Below are positions 60,110 through 64,000 of a stretch of 64,000 bases of DNA, piece after piece. Numbering within the stretch: the first letter of the stretch is position 1; every line of letters begins with the position of its first letter. Position numbers and translations under genes: made by a program. The notes below the pieces were generated by a model that was given only the letters and a program-made list of their open reading frames with translations, was not told the origin of the DNA and did not search any database. Source of the stretch: Metallyticus violacea (taxonomy: Eukaryota > Arthropoda > Insecta > Mantodea > Metallyticidae); NCBI GenBank assembly GCA_030762175.1, contig CM060838.1:22686001-22750000 (forward strand), read 5' to 3'.

Positions 60110-60910
60110 TAAATAATTCTTTTAAAGCTCGCGAAAAGTGAAGCTGGTTGTGAGACTGTGGAATTAATGAGAGAAGCGCTTATCTCTTACACAGGTATTC
60201 AGGTTATGTATGAAATTCAAAAGTGGTGTGGAAACGGTTGAAAATGAAGTCGGGACTGTTCGTCCAATTTCTATCCAAAACGAGGAACTCATTGCGAATG
60301 TGAGAAAATGGACAAAAGAATATCGTTGTGTAGACGTGAGAATGCTGCTGGTATTAGTGGAGAGGTGATTTATCAAATCTTAATAGAAGACTTGGAGAAG
60401 AGTAATATATCTTCCCGGTTCGTGCCTCATTCATTGTTTGCTGATCAATAACGCTAGTGTGTTCAGTGCTCAAAAATCTTCCATTGAACTGCTCATAAAC
60501 AATTGTTAATACAACTTGGTATTTTCGTCATAATTATATAACTAACATCAAAATGCTAAAATAAATTCCCTAGCATCGTTAAAAGACTAAAAGATCGTGT
60601 TCAAAAGTCAAAAGTATAGATAATGAGGCGATTTTCTATGACAGTGATGAATTATTCACCACAAATGGAATTTTTCATTTCAATGAACTCTTATGAAACA
60701 GGATTCGGTGTTCGGCCCAAGTGTTTAGCACTAGACCGTTTGTTCCTTCTTCACGATAATGCATATGTCCATTGAGTTAACCTGCACAGAACTTTTTAGT
60801 CTGAAAACCAGTGTGCATGCTCAACCTACCATATTTGTTCCCTTGCTATTACTTTCTATACCCCAAAATGAAATGACTATTGAAAGGGCATCTTTTAAAG
60901 GTATTTAAAT
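60110..60910 (+). pseudogene. mariner-family transposase pseudogene (very decayed)
   Basis: 60210-60300 gives FKSGVETVENEVGTVRPISI and QNEELIANVRKW, the ..F..G...VED..R.GRP.....EE.I..VR segment of mariner enzymes. 60335-60430 gives ISGEVIYQILIEDLEKSNIS, the IS.GSV..IL.EDL.M.K.SARWVP segment. After a gap, 60625-60690 gives YDSDELFTTNGIFHFNE, matching F.D..GI.HFE. 60735-60770 gives RLFLLHDNAYVH, the second catalytic Asp with its HDNA context. 60830-60890 reads FYTPKMK-like sequence where the third block should be, with the Asp lost. The first catalytic block is not recognised. Many stops and frameshifts; termini not found. Confidence 0.75.
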
Positions 60911-62320
60911 CGAGAAAAGTGTTAGGACTTCTAAAATACCTAGCAAAAATAAGTTTAACTTTTTGTATTTAAAACAGAATAATATAATTTTATAATTAAA
61001 ATATTTAGAAAATAAAACAAGCAAATTTTTATACTTAAGAATGCACTTTAATAACTCTTTTCAATGTGTTAGCTGAAGGAATGAAATTTTTTATTTTGGA
61101 GTACTATTTTCAGCATTTTTAAATAAATTGAGGCGTATATTTTAAGCAATTTACGGCCAAATACGCTCTAAATTTAATACTTTTAAGTGTTCTATAGCAC
61201 ACCTTTTAAAGATAATACTGATTTAGTCTTGAATGTATGAATAATTATTTGCGAAAGGTAAATTAACAATATGAAAAAATAAAAGCAGCACTCGACGATT
61301 GCTACATCTGTTCGTTCATTCAGAACTAAAGAGTTTAAACTTTCTAATGCTTAAAGGACAACAAAAACAGGAAAAAATATAAAAGACGCGAATAGACAAA
61401 AGGTCGTTCGTTTCTATCCATAATGTTTTTCCAACACAAAGAATATCACATGCCTCGTTTCCCGCTTTGTGTGCCAATGAACTGAAGAAAGCATCTATAT
61501 GCACAAAGAAAGCAAATATACCGCTCATATTTCTCTTGTGTCTCATCCACCGTGTCTAACAGGCCAGTTTCGTATTTAAAGCTACAACTGAGCTAGGTAA
61601 ATTACAATGAAGTGTCGACTTTTTAACACTTATCTGCGTGACTTCCTTTTTTAATGCTAACGAAAACGTGACAATGTATTTTACGTGTCATTTGTCCACG
61701 AGTCAGAAAAAGTTATGCATCAGAGAGATTTCTCTGACAAATTGTGTTTGTTTTTGGTGTATGTGTTTCTTTTCCCCTACATACAAAGTCGGTACTTTAA
61801 CTTTTAACAAATTGTAGCAGATATTTTATAGGTGAAGCAAATGTAACGCAATAAGTGTAAATTTAGGGGAAAAATGATTCAAATATATACAATATTTGAT
61901 ATTAAACAGATAATTTTAAAAAAGAAGAAATTTCCGTTCATCGTTAAATCTACTCTTTTTGGACTGTGAAAAATAATTATAGAGCCAAAAGGCAGAAAAA
62001 TATTAAATATACTAATTAAATATCAAATTCCAGCAAATCTGATGAATGGAGTTAATTCGCTTTACACTGACACTCCATTAAAGCTAAATCTAAACTTAAA
62101 ACCAAGTATGGTTTTCCCTCTTGTTTTTGATATTTATTTGAATTGAATATTTCATTATTGGAAACTGAGTAATCCCTATAGCTATAAATATTTATTGATA
62201 ATAGTCTAAATATGATCTAGATTTTAACATCCACAGAAGTGTATACTTAAATAAACGTAAACAGAATTCTAAAACATTACTATAAGCACATATTGTCTAG
62301 TGAGAGTATTGTGGTGGGAT
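60911..62320. other. Unassigned AT-rich sequence
   Basis: No recognisable repeat or coding signal; the 76-codon minus-strand frame at 61316-61546 shows no domain. Confidence 0.4.
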
Positions 62321-62587
62321 TTTATTTTTAATGATGTTTAACGCCCGGTTTAACTACAGAGGCATCGAACAGGTGATGATACATGAAATGAAATGAGATA
62401 TTAGGAAAGGATTTATTTTAAGCTAGAGAACGTTCCAGGCCTAAGTTTAGGGTACCTCCCCCATTTATGAGGACTGAGGAAAATCTGGAAAACCCCTCAG
62501 TCAGGGAGGATGGTCCTGGCGGGATTCGAACTCCGGACCTCCCGCTCACGAATCCGTGCCTTAACGACCTCGGCCACCCGTGGCGGT
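62321..62587 (-). mobile_element. SINE family B, copy 6
   Basis: Minus orientation with a well-kept head: as reverse complement GGGTGGCCGAGGTCGTTAAG, then GAGTTCGAATCCCGCC. Tail at 62325-62350. An imperfect target duplication G(T/C)GGTGGGA flanks it (62311-62320 and 62588-62597). The three short frames overlapping it are translations of the SINE. Confidence 0.92.
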
Positions 62588-62750
62588 GCGGTGGGAATGA
62601 AAGGTATATTATGTATAATAACAAATTATTCACCTATCTGCTCTACAGCACAAGGCAGAACTAGGCCTACTGTAGCGACCGCTGCGTCCTGCAACTTCGT
62701 ATTCCGACATAATCGACAAGGGACATGCGATCAGAACCCTGACACCCAGC

Positions 62751-62780
62751 AATTACAGAAATCCCAATTACAGAAATCCC
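62751..62780. repeat. 15-bp perfect tandem duplication
   Basis: AATTACAGAAATCCC occurs twice in immediate succession. Confidence 0.95.
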
Positions 62781-63038
62781 TAGCTTAGTAAATTCCGAAG
62801 CAGGTATCGGAAATCGAACCCACACAACGACGACTAAATCAAGAAGGCGGTGAAACTAAAATTATTGTAAATTACCAATTAATAGAAGATATTCTTTCAA
62901 CTAATTTAAATCGTTTTTTTTTTAATACTAAATGAAGACTTAGAAAATAATGTACAAAATATTATGTTATTAATGACTGAATTTTAATATATTTTAATAT
63001 ATTTCAATATATTAATTTAATATTATATATATATATAT
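62781..63038. other. AT-rich sequence ending in a (TA)n run
   Basis: 62980-63039 is AATAT/TATA repeat sequence leading directly into the terminus of the next element. Confidence 0.5.
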
Positions 63039-63860
63039 ACAGGATGAACCATCTGCACTTGTACCGCAAATATTAATGAAATGGCAAGTGCTATTGTTAT
63101 GTTGCTTTGAAGTTTAGACAAGGGCTCATAATTGCAACCCATACACAGGTGTTAATAATTATAAGAATGTTTTTTTTTTTTTAAAGTTACATTTTTCAAA
63201 TAGAAAAAGAAACAAAACAAGAGGAAATTAGAATGCCATTGGTGTTTTATGCAGGATTTTCATGCAAATAGTTTACGAGTTTTCATTATATGAATATTTT
63301 AAACATCTACAGCTGTCTGCTCAATTTACTGCTTAGTTACTGGGCTACGATATTCCTATGTTTACTTTTCTTATTTAGTGTGTATGTTTTTTTCCGCTTC
63401 TTCTTTCTTTGTTTCTGAACGTTCATGAAAACACATGTTATATTTTGTACTTATGTGTTTTACTGCACCATGTATCAGAAATATCTTAAGAAATTTCGAA
63501 AAATGACTACCAGCTACAATACAAGCTTCCAGTCAATCATGCAAAGATATCTGCACGTGTTGTAACATTTCAGCAGAAGTTTCAGAACAGGCAGCTGTAA
63601 CACGTTGTTTCATATCTTCTGGTGTGGTTCGCGTTTTTGTAGACAGTGTCTTTTAGCTTTCCACACAGAGGAATATCTGTAGGGGTCAAATCTGATGAAC
63701 GTACAGCTCCCTTTCGTCCATCCAACGATTTTGAGACGGAGAAAAGGTCTATTGGGATATCTTTCAGTACACACATTACCAGAAACGTCATTCTTTCTAC
63801 TTACTGCAGGTCAACTGTAAGCAAACATACGAACACCGTAGTCTATCTGAGGGGTTAAAT
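63039..63860 (-). pseudogene. IS630/Tc1-mariner transposase C-terminal pseudogene
   Basis: Read on the minus strand. 63640-63730 gives RSSDLTPTDIPLCGKLKDTV and YKN, matching RSPDLTP.DFFLWG.LKD.VY, the third catalytic block (Asp of TPTD kept). After a frameshift, 63490-63640 gives TTPEDMKQRVTAACSE, AEMLQHVQISLHD, a stop, and LEACIVAGSHFSKF, the C-terminal helix region ending in the usual GGHFE-like tail. Upstream (63740-63850) the GAPPH-like and PNRWIG-like segments are barely recognisable. The terminus ACAGGATGAACCATCTGC lies at 63039-63056 next to TA repeats. This is a different subfamily from 30063/59389: its tail sequence differs strongly. Confidence 0.75.
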
Positions 63861-64000
63861 GGGGCAGACAATTATAGATATTTAAAATGTTCACATTACT
63901 ATAGCTAATAAACTATCTGTACCAGAATCGTGCAAAAATCCCACCATTGGCACCCTAATTTCTTCTATTTTTATTTTCTTGATTCAATAAAATGTTGTTT
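63861..64000. other. Unassigned sequence to window end
   Basis: May still belong to the transposon above, whose 5' end was not found. Confidence 0.3.

Noticed and set aside
1..64000. CRISPR arrays, operons, phage or bacterial genes
   Set aside because: None present: no regularly spaced repeats, no dense long reading frames; the sequence is plainly eukaryotic.

Overview
The window looks like intergenic or deep intronic DNA from a large, AT-rich arthropod genome, most likely an insect; a cockroach- or termite-like genome is a guess from the repeat content, not something I can prove. There are no operons, ribosome binding sites, CRISPR arrays or long intact reading frames. I found no confirmed host gene. 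The only candidate host coding piece is a 45-nt exon-like island on the minus strand at 9931-9975.

Almost all recognisable content is transposable-element debris. Two tRNA-derived SINE families dominate. SINE family A has nine copies (1021, 15038, 26123, 35239, 35757, 44281, 50910, 52751, 56655). SINE family B has a tRNA-Leu/Ser-like head and six copies (4804, 11234, 14620, 43949, 45092, 62321), one of them only a 52-bp 3' tail inside a perfect 12-bp target duplication. Several other copies also have target-site duplications, so they are real retrotransposition events.

The second theme is the IS630-Tc1-mariner superfamily. DD34D-type or related mariner pseudogenes lie at 23310-24240 (minus), 41390-42550, 52440-53575 (split by a SINE A) and 60110-60910. 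A second group, with a different helix-turn-helix head and a C-terminal ..FLWG..LKD.VY.. block, lies at 600-1020, 30063-30475, 59389-59967 and 63039-63860. Two non-autonomous elements with matching terminal inverted repeats lie at 12091-12770 and 33771-34402. Nearly all are decayed by stops and frameshifts; several are internally deleted.

Other pieces are a decayed non-LTR retrotransposon with a reverse transcriptase domain (26690-28830), a LINE C-terminal fragment (39407-39670), a PIF/Harbinger-like MITE (8502-9026), an LTR-retrotransposon-like promoter/leader (16104-17035), a hAT-like element (47445-48284), two unnamed dispersed repeat pairs, simple repeats and homopolymer tracts. The remaining spans are AT-rich DNA where I see nothing assignable; two moderately GC-richer spans (25495-25790 and 36835-37170) could be conserved non-coding DNA. 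The genes here do not work together: this is a record of successive insertions, including nested ones.
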